Shown piece after piece: positions 24,388-35,671 of a stretch of 64,000 nt of DNA. The translations under genes were made by a program, and so were the position numbers. The stretch is from Cyathus striatus (taxonomy: Eukaryota; Basidiomycota; Agaricomycetes; Agaricales; Nidulariaceae): contig JAOVFP010000008.1 in NCBI GenBank assembly GCA_025738555.1, positions 496,001-560,000 on the forward strand, in the 5' to 3' direction. Under the pieces are notes generated by a model. The model was given only the letters and a program-made list of their open reading frames with translations, made no database searches and was not told the DNA's origin. Positions within the stretch are counted from its first letter, which is position 1, and each line of letters opens with the position of its first letter.

Positions 24388-25033
24388 TATATAGAAATTT
24401 GTAGAGAGTGACTAATAGTTAAAAGAATAGTTAAGAAAGAGTGGATGAGGAGATGGACTTTCTACTCACGAAGTTGTTGGTCTTTTATAACCTCAAGACA
24501 TCCCCAGTGCACCCAGATTTTGCCACAATCGCCGAGGCTCCTTTACTTGTTACACAATGTAGTACATTTTGAGCTGTAACAATGAGGAAAAAAGAGTAAG
24601 GACCTTAGCAAAAAAGCCTGTTAAAACAGATGTCTGACTGGAATGAAAATGTGGTGCACTATAGAAGTGAGTGGTGCATACATGAGACTCCGGAGATTTC
24701 AACTTGTGGGGGTTGGGGTGGTGGACCTAGGTGGGATGTGTTGTTATCATGTTGACACTGAGCTAGACATTGATGAGGACACTGAGGATGAGGGAAGAAA
24801 GTCATTGTCAATGTTGATAAGTTGGAGAAAGTGTGAGAACTATGATGCCCTGGATCAGTTGAGGTTGGATCTTCAAAATACATTTAGAGTGGGTGTTTAG
24901 AACTGGAAGAGGTGGGGGGGCCTCTTCCAAATACACCACCTAGGACAGGGTGTGCTTCAAGACCAGCTTTCAACACAACCTGATTCGGACAACAGCATCA
25001 CGGCTGATTTCGCTTATGATGTTTAGATATTTA
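24388..25033. other. Promoter-side flank and short open frame
   Basis: It includes the upstream region of the truncated gene. The plus-strand frame 24643-24899 is 85 codons with an acidic middle (about 24757-24795) and no known family. I cannot tell whether it is coding. Confidence 0.3.
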
Positions 25034-26086
25034 CAGTGCTTTGCATATCAATATAGACCTACAATTTTCTTAGTACATATCTGAGTTCCACCAGCAGCAT
25101 GATCCGAGCCAGTCTGCTGGTAGGATTCACAGGCTATTCCTTAAAAGGGTTATGATGCCATGGACACTTACTGTATGATGCTTAACGTGCCAGTTTTCAA
25201 TTATCTGCAGCAGTCTCAAGCAATATACAGCAAGGATGTCCCTTAGTTGTTGGAGACAATGTGCACTGAGGGACAATGACAATGAGTAATAATATATAAA
25301 CACTATGTAGTTACCTACATAATATAGCCACTGTGTCGAAACCACCCCTCTGCTTTACCAGGAATAACACTGTAAATTGCATTCCATATCATATTGTACA
25401 GATTATCATATTCTTCCCCCATCATTTCCCCAAGGACATAATCACGGTTGGAGCGCAGCCATGACTTGATGCACGAGAAAGCTTCTTCAATTGGATTGAA
25501 GTTCAGCAAGTAAGGTGGAAGATACTCAAGCCTCATACCGCTAGCCAAAAATAATAAGATACAGCGAAGTAAGCAATAACTATAACATACCATTCTTCAA
25601 TCATCTCGTGGAGACCCTCACATTTGTGAATGCTGGTGTTGTCCATAATAATTACAGAGTTCGGCTGTGGAAAAGGATTCATATGATTGAGAAGACCTTC
25701 TACGAACACATAGAAGGTCCTTCCATTCACTGCCCTCTCGTAGACATCAACATAGATGATTCCTTCATTTCTGTGTCAATATTGCCAATCCTGTCAACCA
25801 TCAGATATTACTGTCAGAAAGTCCCTCGTGGTACATGTGAACGACCAGCTTCTTGATCTCCCAATGGATATGTCGACGTGGTCCAGGCATTGTGACAGTA
25901 GGGCGAATAGGTGCAGGATGGGTGAAGAAACATAGCAGCAGTTGGGACACTGCAATGCAGTAGCGCAGTGGAGAGCAGTGGGGCAGCCAAGATCCAGTGG
26001 TTTGGCTGTGGATCTGGCAATGATGGCCATATAACTCCGATGTATACTAATGAAATTTTAAGTCTATATCGATATGCAAAGCGCTG
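25034..26086 (-). mobile_element. Tc1/mariner-like element (1053 bp), TA target
   Basis: Terminal inverted repeats are CAGTGCTTTGCATATCAATA (left) and, read inward on the right, CAGCGCTTTGCATATCGATA, followed by ATAGAC. Both ends abut TA dinucleotides (25032-25033 and 26087-26088), as expected for the superfamily. The transposase lies on the minus strand and is incomplete. The insertion split a repeat whose empty copy is at 880-935. Confidence 0.85.
25315..25792 (-). pseudogene. Tc1/mariner DDE transposase, C-terminal remnant
   Basis: An exon down to 25591 contains NSVIIMDNTSIHK, the second catalytic Asp motif. A 50-bp GT/AG intron (25590-25541) joins it to an exon with PPYLLNFNPIEEAFSCIKSWL, the third-acid motif as in DDE_3 transposases. 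The protein would act in the nucleus to cut and join the element ends. The first catalytic Asp region and the N-terminal DNA-binding domain are not recognisable in the remaining 5' part (25793-26030), and frames there are broken. At about 1.05 kb the element is shorter than usual for a full copy, so it is inactive. Confidence 0.75.
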
Positions 26087-26126
26087 TAATCTGGGTTTCT
26101 AAACCCTGCGGAAAGTCATCCATTAT

Positions 26127-27040
26127 TAGAGAAAAATATTCACATTGTTGTGCTGTATCCAGCCATACAAATTTTGTAAATATTCATTCAATGTGGGAGC
26201 TACAAAGGTGTAAAAACTGTGAAGGTTTCTGTTACTAATGGTTCATGTAGGGCTGGCACAGGTAAGAGACCTGCTTTCCCCACTAACTCATTATGCACGC
26301 ATCGCTCACAGGAGCATGGAGAAGTAATGATATGACTAACTTGTTAGTAGTACTTTAAGTAGTTGGTAGTAGCACCACTAACATAAAATATGTAATCTAA
26401 GTTAGTTATATTTTGTATGAAGGGTATCTGGTTTGCAATAGTGAAATAGAACAAGTTTCAAGACAATAGATTGCTTTCTGAGACTGGGATTTCTGACTTC
26501 AATTAAAGTTCTAGTTAAAACTCGAAAATCCAATATTCAATTCAATACAATAGTACTCGGTACTTCAAATACTAATCAGAACTCGGATACTATTCTTCAG
26601 AACGTAACTCTACTTTGAGAATGGAAGGACGGCTCGTGCAGTGCTTCACTTTATCTATGCTACTATCCCTAAGTTATATACTACAATTCTACCTACTTTA
26701 TTTGTAATGGTAAAATAGCATATCATATGTGTAAATAAATGGCGTATTTCTACTTCTGAAACTGTCCATAGGTTCTCATAGGTGCAGAGAACACTCCATA
26801 TGATAAACCATATGGTTACACCTTGTTCCAGAGGTGCCTCAAATGCTGTGGCATTGGTACTAGCTCAGTACATGTGCTAAAACATGTGCTCGTGTTAGTA
26901 TGCACTCAGTTACAAGGATTCCCAGAGTTAACAGCTTGTATTGATGCACATCAATAGTGCGTGATGGCATTGGTACTGTGCTTGGCTGTTTCACGTGCCA
27001 TCGTCCATGTGGTTTTACACATGTAAGTTATTCTATAAAG
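26127..27040. other. AT-rich intergenic with a repeat copy
   Basis: No gene is seen. 26790-27025 is the inverted copy of 8620-8890. Confidence 0.5.
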
Positions 27041-27044
27041 AATT

Positions 27045-28172
27045 AGGGCCGACAAGTGGCAAAGCCCACTACCAACAAATTAAACCGGTGATTTAAGTCA
27101 CTCACAGCAAGATTGACAGATTAGTTTATTACTACAAAATATAGTTGTCCAAGGAGGGAGTCAGCAGAAGTCTGCATGTAGATTCATTGACTTCATGAGA
27201 AGGGATGATAATACTTAGCAGAAGGGAGAAAACAGTTCATAAGACAGGGAACTATGCTATTGATGGAGTATGTATCACCATTGTATAATAACTGAATGTG
27301 AACACAATGTACACAAACCCCAAATCCCCACTATTGTACATACCACTACAATACATACAGAGCACACCCATGCAAAGATCTTAGTCACGAGTATGTTATG
27401 ATGGTGATAGGATGATGCGAGAAGATGGTGATATGGACAAATTCTTTAGGATATAGAAGCCACGAATCTCAGATACTGTGGCTTCATATGGTGAAACCAC
27501 AATCATAATTGCACAATATAATACATAACATACTCTGCTGTTAATGATATGGTGACCTTCACTCTATAGTACAGTGGTTATCGTGTGACGTGCAAATATA
27601 ATTTCCAATGGAATACTCCCTGGAGGAGGCAAATTATTGGGGACTTGTTGTCCGGCCTCTCTCAGGGAGATATGCATTCTGTTGATTAGTATGGCTATAA
27701 GCCTTCAAATTACATCCATCAGCTCTTCATGTAAGAATAAAAGATATGATCATCACATTAAGTCCGGTCTGTGTAACTGGAATTAGTGCATTCAACAACA
27801 TAAATTTCAGTACTCACTCCGCTGCTATCAATGCTAAGCTTGGAGGTGCGTTAAAACCTAACAAAATCCAAAGCAATGTACATGAAAAAATAGCAAGAAA
27901 AATATCGTCCCATCTCGTTGAACCACTTTGACCCATTTTAATGTCGGAAACCAAATTTTACGTGAAGATATGGTAATCCATAGGGTCAAAACAAAGACTA
28001 AGGTATCAAAACTAAGCACAAGACAAAGGTAGGCGACAGTTAGTGGATAACTAAAGTGTATAGTATTTAGTACTCAGCAAGTTTCTGACCAAATTACAGA
28101 TGTACTTACGCCGTAGGATCGGGGAAAAGCTCGCATACTTGATAGCCACTTAGCTTTAAAGTGAATATCAAC
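27045..28172. other. Intergenic; starts with a dispersed repeat end
   Basis: 27045-27085 (GGGCCGACAAGTGGCAAAGC) is the clearest copy of the repeat end described at 1745. The remainder has no supported gene. Confidence 0.45.
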
Positions 28173-28182
28173 ATAGTTTGAG

Positions 28183-30822
28183 GGGCTGCTAACATTTTGA
28201 GTTCCCCTTAAGTTTTTCGAGTCAAAGTTAAGTTCTAGTCGAGTCAAAGTTAAGTTCCAGTTAAGTTATAGTTAAGTTCCACTTTGGCCCCGCTTATTTT
28301 TATTCAGTGAAAGTTAAGTTTTTCGAGTCGACTTAAGTTCCTCGCTAATTAATTCTCTGAAAGTTAAGTTCTCTCGAGTTAAGTTCCTCACTAATTTTTC
28401 GAGTTCCCTCAAGTTCAATTTTCAAAATTTCAAGTGTAAAGTAAAAACTAATCACTAGTTCTACTATCTGAGTGAGTGTAAGTCGAGTTCCCTCAAGTTA
28501 AGTTTTTCGAGTTGACTTTTCTGAAAGTTGAGTTCTCTTGAGTTAAGTTCCTCACTAATTTTTCGAGTTCCCTCAAGTTCGAGTTTAAAAATTTCAACTA
28601 TACATACAGTAACTATAAACTAATCACTAGTACTACTATTTGCTAATCACTACTATTGCTACCACAGCTCTGTCCCGCACCCTGCCTGATTTCATCGACA
28701 TTTCCCACGCACTCTGCCCGCCTTTATTTACTTCTGTTTATGTGCAGTATTGAACGATCACATCTATCATAAACAAATATTCATCACTGCGACATCAACA
28801 CATCGCGTGATTTTTGATGTGCACTCTTCCTTATCATCAATGCTCATCATGGTCAACAGTGAGCAAGTCTTTTCTGATTTTTAAGCTCAATTCTTGCTCT
28901 TTTTATTTCAGTCTTTTTGCATCACTTAATATAAGTTGTTATACATTTAGTAGACCATATTATACTAAGTACTAATGTAAATAAACTTATAAAAATGCGA
29001 GTTATATATGTATTTAGTCTTTTATTATAATATGTTCCATGCTTTGTAGAGATTATGTGATTTGTGTAGAAAAGTGTGTTAGTTGTGAAGGAAAATAAGA
29101 GCGGAGGCGTGGGAAAATAAGAGCGGGAGGGCGGGAAATGACGAAATGAGTGGGAAATAATAAACAGAGGTCAGAACAATAAGCGATAGCATGGGAAAAT
29201 ATTGAGCGGGGTGCGGACAGCAGTGAACAGCAGAAGCGGAGGTGTGGGAAATAAATGCGAACACCCAGTGAGCATCAGAAGTGAAAGCGGAAGCGTGGGA
29301 AACTATGAGTGGGAGGGCGGGAAATGATGGAATGCATGGGAAATTGCGAGCAAAAGGGAGGGCATGAAATAATAATTAAAGGAGAAGCGAAAGCGTGGGA
29401 AATGCTGAGCGGGAAGTGGACAGCAGTGGACAGCAGAAATAGTAGCGGATGCGTGGGAAATAATGAGCGGGAGGGCGGGAAATAATGAGTAGAAGTCAGA
29501 GTGATAGCAGCAGAGCGTGGGAAACATTGAGCACGAAAGTATGTTGGCGCGATATGTTAAGTGGATGTGTGAGAAATTATGAGCAGAGGTGTGGGCAACA
29601 ATGAGGATGTGCAATTAATGGGAAATGAGTAACATTGAATTATATGCATGGGAAACAGTGAGCGGAGGGGCGGGAAACAACACAAACTACTGTATAATTA
29701 CTGTAAGGTTCTCATACAATACAGGTATACAACTTGCTTATTTTTCGAGTAAAAGTTAAGTTCCTTTGAGTAAAGTTAAGTTTCTTGCTTATTTTTTTGA
29801 GTAAAAGTTAAGTTCCATCGAGTCGAGTTGAGTTCCTCGCTTATTTTTTTTCGAGTGTTGTTAAGTTCCTAAATTCGAGTGTCAGTTAAGTTACCATTGA
29901 GTTACCTTCGAGTGGTAAATTGACACTCAAGGACACTCGAATTTGGGTCGAGTTCCATTCAAGTTCCAGTTAAGTTCCAGTTAAGTTCCTATATTAAGTT
30001 CCTCAAATTCCATTACAAAAAACCCATACTTTACAATCATGCTCATTGTTATCGCAATCCCGTACCTTGTTGTTTCCCACGCCCACCCCTGCCGCCGCGG
30101 ATGTGTAAAAATAGCGCCATCACATCAGCCATCAAATCCCCGATAACTCCACTTGCTTCTGATGCATTGATGGTGATTGCATCGCACTTCTTCCATCATC
30201 ATGTTCAACAGTGAGCATGTATTTTGTGCATTCTTCTCTCAGTTTTTGGATTCTTCCTGTGATTTTTTTTTTTACAATATGAAGTTAGTTATTTTGCATG
30301 TAATATAACATCTTAGTTGCATAAGCATGATGTACTGTGTTTATATAAAATATAACATTAATAATAATAATATAAACTTTTCATACTATTTCATAGGTAA
30401 TTTAGCTGTACTGTAGAAGCATTTAATATACATTCATATTCACAAAAAAATTGAGAGGAATTGTCAAATAACTCGACCAGAAATGAAAATAATGGGTGCT
30501 CACTGTTTATAACGATGATGAGGCATATGAATGTGATCAAACGCGCCGTGAAAAACAACGTGTGGCACTCATTGATCAATTTGATGGAGGGAGAAGCATC
30601 AGATCAAGTTAATGATCAACATTCAGGGGCGTGGGAAATAATGAGCGCCGAGGCGCAACAGCGAGTGAGTATTAATCTAGTAATCCATAGCAGGGTCAGA
30701 ATGTCTGTGATATACGATACAAATCAAGCTAATTTACATTTTTCGAGTTCCTAAGTTGAGTTCCACTCAAGTTCCTTTCAAGTTCCATTCGAGTTACCGG
30801 TAACTCGAAAAGTTGACAGCCC
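28183..30822 (+). mobile_element. 2.64-kb TIR element, copy 1, 9-bp target duplication
   Basis: The left end is GGGCTGCTAACATTTTGAGT. The right end read inward is GGGCTGTCAACTTTTCGAGT. The 9-bp direct repeat TAGTTTGAG flanks it (28174-28182 and 30823-30831). Outer parts are arrays of AAGTTAAGTTC/CGAGTT words. The middle (29090-29670) is a satellite of GCGGAAGCGTGGGAAATAAT and GAGCGGGAGGGCGGGAAAT units. The 9-bp duplication resembles Mutator-like elements, but no transposase is seen, so it is probably non-autonomous. Copy 2 is at 35672-38300 in opposite orientation, roughly 90% alike where I compared them. Confidence 0.8.
29090..29670. repeat. Internal satellite GCGTGGGAAATAATGAGCGG
   Basis: Tandem imperfect units mix GCGGAAGCGTGGGAAA and GAGCGGGAGGGCGGGAAA motifs. 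They recur inverted at 36790-37345 in copy 2. All open frames here are repeat translations. Confidence 0.8.
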
Positions 30823-30831
30823 TAGTTTGAG

Positions 30832-33364
30832 TACTTACTTTGGAACATATTTCTGTTTGAGCCCTGTCCTACAAGTGTATCTTCTGGTGGTGTTAGTACT
30901 ATGGGATCTAATCCATAATTAGCACACAGAACTAGAATATAATGATGACTGGATGTGGCTTACTTCTCAGGGCATTATCTTGGCCTATCTTCGAAAAGAT
31001 ATAAAATGCTAGGATTAACTGCGTTATGATATGAATCCCAAGAACGCTCGATATTATTTTATTTCTCTTCGTTAACACATGGATTCTACAAGAGAGTTAA
31101 AATCTATAATAGATGATGTGCAATGACACATTACCGAAGTGACAGAAATATCTCTGCTATTGTGAATATGATTACAGTCTGTATGAACTCCACGATAGCA
31201 AATCGGGAGCAACTAATAATTGGCCAAATTTCAGATCAGGAGCAAATATTTATTGAAAATACTGACACCTAATGTGCATGTTATAACTCTGGTTTCAAAA
31301 TCAAAACAGAATCATACTTACCAATTCAGTCCATGCAGGGAGAAAATACGCTATTTGATTTCAGTTTCTGTGTCTTGTTCGCATATCGATAACGTACAGG
31401 TTAGGACTATGATACAAAATGCCAAGCTGATATATTGATTCTAAATGGAATGATTCAATGAGATTTTTTTCATTACACAGCGATAGGCCCTACTATAAAA
31501 AACAGAACTGTAGCTAGATTACCATATTTAGCACGGTTAGTGATGTATTATAAGACAGTATCATACTCACCTGGGGTTTTCCTCCCCCGCCACACTAATC
31601 TAATCTGTGTGTAATGTTAATATTGTGATAAATTTTTGAATTGTACATAAAATTGGGAATCACCTCTTGAGGAAAGCTTAAAATGTAGTCATATGGGAGG
31701 AGGGTAGATGCAGCCACGAAGTAATACTTTGTTGAAAGTCTGTTTCATCGACAGCACATTAATCAGCAATCATTGTCTAAAAACCGCCACTTACATGTTG
31801 GACAGCTTCTGTATATCTGGTGGCAATTCATTCGGATTGGCCATACTTGACGGTATTCCTCCTTAGGTGTCACTTAGCGCAAAGTTAGACAACTGTCTGC
31901 ATTTATGTGAAATTGAATTTTATCTTCAGTTGTGGTAGATAGTATGGGTTTAAATGCAGTGTTAGATTGAATGATGAGAAGATTCTGGACCTCACGTATA
32001 ATATGATGGCGATCATAAACACTGAAAGTCAAAATAGAGCAGAAGATTTGAGTACATCCTGAGATATCCATCATCACTGTTTAAGGCTATTAAGTCTCAA
32101 AATCAGTGAACTCATGTGGGCTATCTTCCATTTGTTATAGCTCACTATGAGAATAACAATCGCTATATGTAACCTAATGTTAGCGACAGACAAGCAAAAT
32201 ACTCGAAGCCGAACTTAAACACTCGAATGTGAGAGAAAGATGAGTCTTATTACTAGTCTGGAATAAACTAGCACAAGAATAACGAACTACTGACTAGAAA
32301 GACTGTATTTATAGAAAAGAATCATGAAGTAATCGCATGTACATTAACCTACACTACAATGCATGTTACTGTGCTTCTACATTAAGAACTCATGTACTAC
32401 GTATGTCTGAACTGTGCAACTGTGTCTGCAGTGATGATGAGTAACGTATGTTGATACGCATGGTGTCCGCATTGTAGGTCATGTGACTATCACATAACAT
32501 AGATAAGACAAGATTAGATAAAAGATTAGATAAGTGACGAAATCCTAACACCTAAACCCATGCCTGCCAACGTAAAACATAAGTCTTGATGTAGATGTTA
32601 CACATTTCAGCTCAGTCGACATTCGTGGGCACTTATAGCTCTCGTCATGTATACTCTTCTTTCATTTATGTGCATGGGCTTGCTAGAAAAAAACCACGCA
32701 TTCAGCAGATATATTGTGTATGAAACTTGATCCAACTTTCCGAGTTTCGAAATTGTATCTGATAGATTGATAAAAGGTATAGATCAAGCATATGATATTT
32801 CATTTGACTGTTCATCATGATTAAATCAACAGCCTTCCGCAATGAAGCACATAGGGCGTACATAGTCATTACACACTGATAGCAGTATACCATGCTTATG
32901 TGATATCTTACTCTAAACTTAGATGATGAAGACAAGATAGAGGTGACTTCCAGTGATAGTTATGTTGTTGCCTCTTTCGATATATGATCAGATCAGATCC
33001 GTGGGTACAGAGTGTGAGTTGCTATATATTCCTCATGTTAAGTTAAGAGGGGAGTCGAGAATTGATGGCCATTATTTCCTTCTATTAGATTTACATTGAC
33101 ACCAGGTGACCAGGAAACGAAACGAGACAGATATGTGCACCTAGGGACTTGAACAGTGGCGAAAGAAAGGCAATATTATTGACACTGGCAGGTTGTGGCA
33201 ATGGATCCTGCCCGCAGCATGGAATAAAAAGATCCCTCGGAGCTCAAAATGGTCATTTGTGTGATTTACTCACAGTACACTATGTACAGATTCTGAGTCG
33301 ACTCTGTGGAGCTACAGGTACAGAGTGTGATGAAGGGAAGGAGAGTTCTTATCCTGAGGTTGCT
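30832..33364. other. Intergenic between the two inverted elements, no gene seen
   Basis: Frames at 31220-31438, 31874-32077 and 32702-32935 lack recognisable features. CpG content appears to rise from about 31 kb onward relative to 1-27 kb. Confidence 0.4.
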
Positions 33365-33480
33365 CTCTCAGGAACCCCTTTTGCGATGATGCGACTTGCT
33401 AAATCTTCTAATATTGCAGTCTTTCCTACTCCAGGAGGACCTATGAGGACTGGGCTGGACTTTGTTTGTCGCAAGAGAAC
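33365..33480 (-). pseudogene. Fragment of an HSP78/ClpB-type AAA+ disaggregase
   Basis: The minus strand reads [20 protein letters not shown] and then [11 protein letters not shown]. This is the first nucleotide-binding domain of mitochondrial HSP78/ClpB, with an intact Walker A motif (GPPGVGKT). Full-length proteins exceed 800 residues; only about 38 are recognisable. A 2-base shift after VPE would restore a LQDK-like continuation, after which homology ends. A TACTAAC string lies 30 bases upstream, as in an intron branch site, so this may be a genomic (not cDNA) fragment. It is next to the repeat at 33605-33712 and is probably a gene scrap moved by a transposon. It cannot be functional. Confidence 0.65.
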
Positions 33481-33604
33481 AAGAAGGGGGTTAGTACTCA
33501 GTAACTAAACTGAATGAGAGAAAATCAATATTTACAAGCGCCCTTTGTCACAGAATGTCACAAGTGATCGATTGACAAACCAATCACAGAGGGTAAAGGG
33601 GCTT

Positions 33605-33712
33605 CAGCCAATCATATTGCTAGAAAGTGAGATCCCGACCCGCGATCCACAAATTGACTTATAAGGAAATCCAGAGGTCCCTATAACCCAACTACCTTAA
33701 AAGGTAGTGGGA
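33605..33712 (-). repeat. Inverted copy of the 14.86-kb repeat
   Basis: Read on the minus strand, AGGTAGTTGGGTTATAGGGA, GGATTTCC, CAATTTGTGGATCGCGGGTC and GATTGGCTGA follow the order seen at 14860-14955. Confidence 0.65.
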
Positions 33713-34014
33713 ATTATTCAGACCTGGATATCATAGGCATGAGGCATATTTCTGAGAGCTACTGGCGGAGCAACAGCAGTCCGTATGTTCTGATTTAGGG
33801 ATTTTCCGGAGGGTTCTATACAACGGCACATGGTCTATTGGACTTGGTGCAGGGAATCCTTTGAGATGCACAAGAGCGGTACAGTGGCTTCATTGTAAAA
33901 TAATAATAATTGTAAATGAAGTAGTGCAACAGCTACTAATAAACCAAAGTAGTGTATTAAATGAGTACAAAGAACTGACATCCCATATGATATATTTCCA
34001 ATACCCCTGGTTCA

Positions 34015-34160
34015 TATCGCTGAGATACTTTGGCTGGCAGCACGGGCCTCAACCCCAGCCCTTGTACTCGTCCCTTAGTAATGTATTTTGTGGAAAATAC
34101 TATAGTTGGCAACTCGGGACTTGTTCCAACTCTTGTACTCGTGGGGTTGTTCCTTGTACA
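34015..34160 (-). repeat. Inverted copy of the repeat at 8165-8300
   Basis: It contains AGATACTTTGGCTGGCAGCA, CCCCAGCCCTTGTACTCGTC and CAACTCTTGTACTCGTGGGG, the reverse complement of the 8-kb copy. Confidence 0.7.
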
Positions 34161-34199
34161 GATTTAAATACAGAAGTTTGAATAAAATGTCATAATAAT

Positions 34200-35080
34200 C
34201 GAAAAATAAGTTTATTTTAAAAGCCGGCGTATCAGTAAGGGAGTGAGAAAGTAAAACAAAGTACTTAGTGGTTTACCAAGTGCCTATTGAGAGGACAACT
34301 CAAGGAAACAGATAAGAGTGCAAAAGAGTGATCAAATTTCACTAGCAGGGAATTAAGTACCGAATGAGAAGAGATGATATTCCTCCATCGAAAGGGAGTG
34401 ATTTAAATACAAACGGTCCTGGTCCGTGCTGCACGTTCGTGAGCATCACAGACTCAAGGTCGACATTTCCTATGCTACTCCACGTCGTAAGCAAGAGGCT
34501 GTTGGCCTATGTCGCCAAAATGAAATAAAAGAGAAGTCAAATATTGTATGTCTAAGGTTTCCCCACTCAGACCCTCGGGGCGCAGTCCCGGAATGATGGA
34601 TTCTATTTACGTTACGCTTCTGCCTCCTCCTGCACAGAGTGGAATCCTCTCCGCAGCTCTTGTTGGCCTCAATAGTGTTGCCCTGGACCTGCAATATTTG
34701 TGCTTCCAAGAAATTAAAGTGCGTGCGAGTGCAGAGTTGTGTTGGAACAAAAATAAAAGAATGAGAAAATGAAATATTATATTACGTTGTATTTATGTCG
34801 ATGTGTCCGTATCCTCGATTGCTCTTCTCTTCTCTCGTGGCTAGGCCTTCCTTCTTGAAACCGTTATCTTTGCGCCACTTCCTCCAAGTTCTCCGAAAAT
34901 GGTTGTTTGTCAAGACCTATGAATCTGAAGTCAAACATTGTCAACGGCCTCCCGATCCGTACTCTACTAGACGCGTGCCGAATGCTCGTCACTTCAAGAA
35001 ATCCTCTCCAAAGAACTATTCCGGCCAGATTTTGTGAGTAGATCACAGAACTCGGCCACAATGCATATACTCTTCGTATT
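34200..35080. other. CpG-rich intergenic, possible decayed exons
   Basis: Two minus-strand frames look mildly coding (34709-34470, starting MEAQILQVQGN; and 34932-34800, with an RRTWRKWRK motif), but I recognise no family and see no shared splice structure. Left as uncertain. Confidence 0.25.
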
Positions 35081-35104
35081 AGAGTGGAACAAAAATTCCG
35101 GGTA

Positions 35105-35186
35105 TTGATATGAAGAATTGCTCCAGAAGGAATCGAACCATCAAGCTTCATCATTCGAGGATGGTTACCAACACACCAGTAATGCT
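35105..35186 (-). ncRNA. tRNA-like module, array 1 unit 1
   Basis: A-box-like TGGTGTGTTGG and B-box GGTTCGATTCC lie in correct order and spacing on the minus strand. A T5 run follows (complement of AAAAA near 35090). Acceptor pairing is incomplete, so it is not a bona fide tRNA. Confidence 0.5.
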
Positions 35187-35389
35187 TTACTACGTTGTAA
35201 GTTATTATCGAATAAATGTACCTAATACCTCGACGCGCACGGAATTATCAACACGGGAACCTTCCCCGCGCTAAGCTCTGAGTATTTGAGTAATAATGAA
35301 AGGTAAACCTTTAAACCACTATGTATATTACTACTTTAGTAAATCCGAGCTTACCATAGGGGAAGAACTCTCAAATAAAAGTTCAAGCA

Positions 35390-35470
35390 AACTTGTTGAC
35401 AAAACACACGTGTGTTGAGGCTGAGGAGTCGATCCCAAACCTACGTAGCGAAGGACTAACGTACGTTTCC
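35390..35470 (-). ncRNA. tRNA-like module, array 1 unit 2
   Basis: The minus strand has CACGACGTAGTGG (A-box-like) and GGGATCGACTCC (B-box-like). The spacer downstream, GAAGAACTCTCAAATAAAAG, matches the spacer beside unit 6 at 38780-38805. Confidence 0.45.
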
Positions 35471-35671
35471 ACTACGTCGTGGTGCATGTACTTCTTAGTT
35501 GTCGCCTTAGCACATACTTACTGTTACTATTTAATAGCCCTCATAAAATGCGCTTTTCTAGAGAAGAGAATCTAGCAAGAATCAAGCCAGAATGTAAGTT
35601 AATGTTTCTCGCACTTTGGCACATACCCCCATAGACCAAAAGAACAAAAAGGAGTATACCTATGATATTTG

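Noticed and set aside
33149..33508. Plus-strand 119-codon frame containing [12 protein letters not shown]
   Set aside because: It is the antisense shadow of the HSP78 Walker-A segment on the minus strand.
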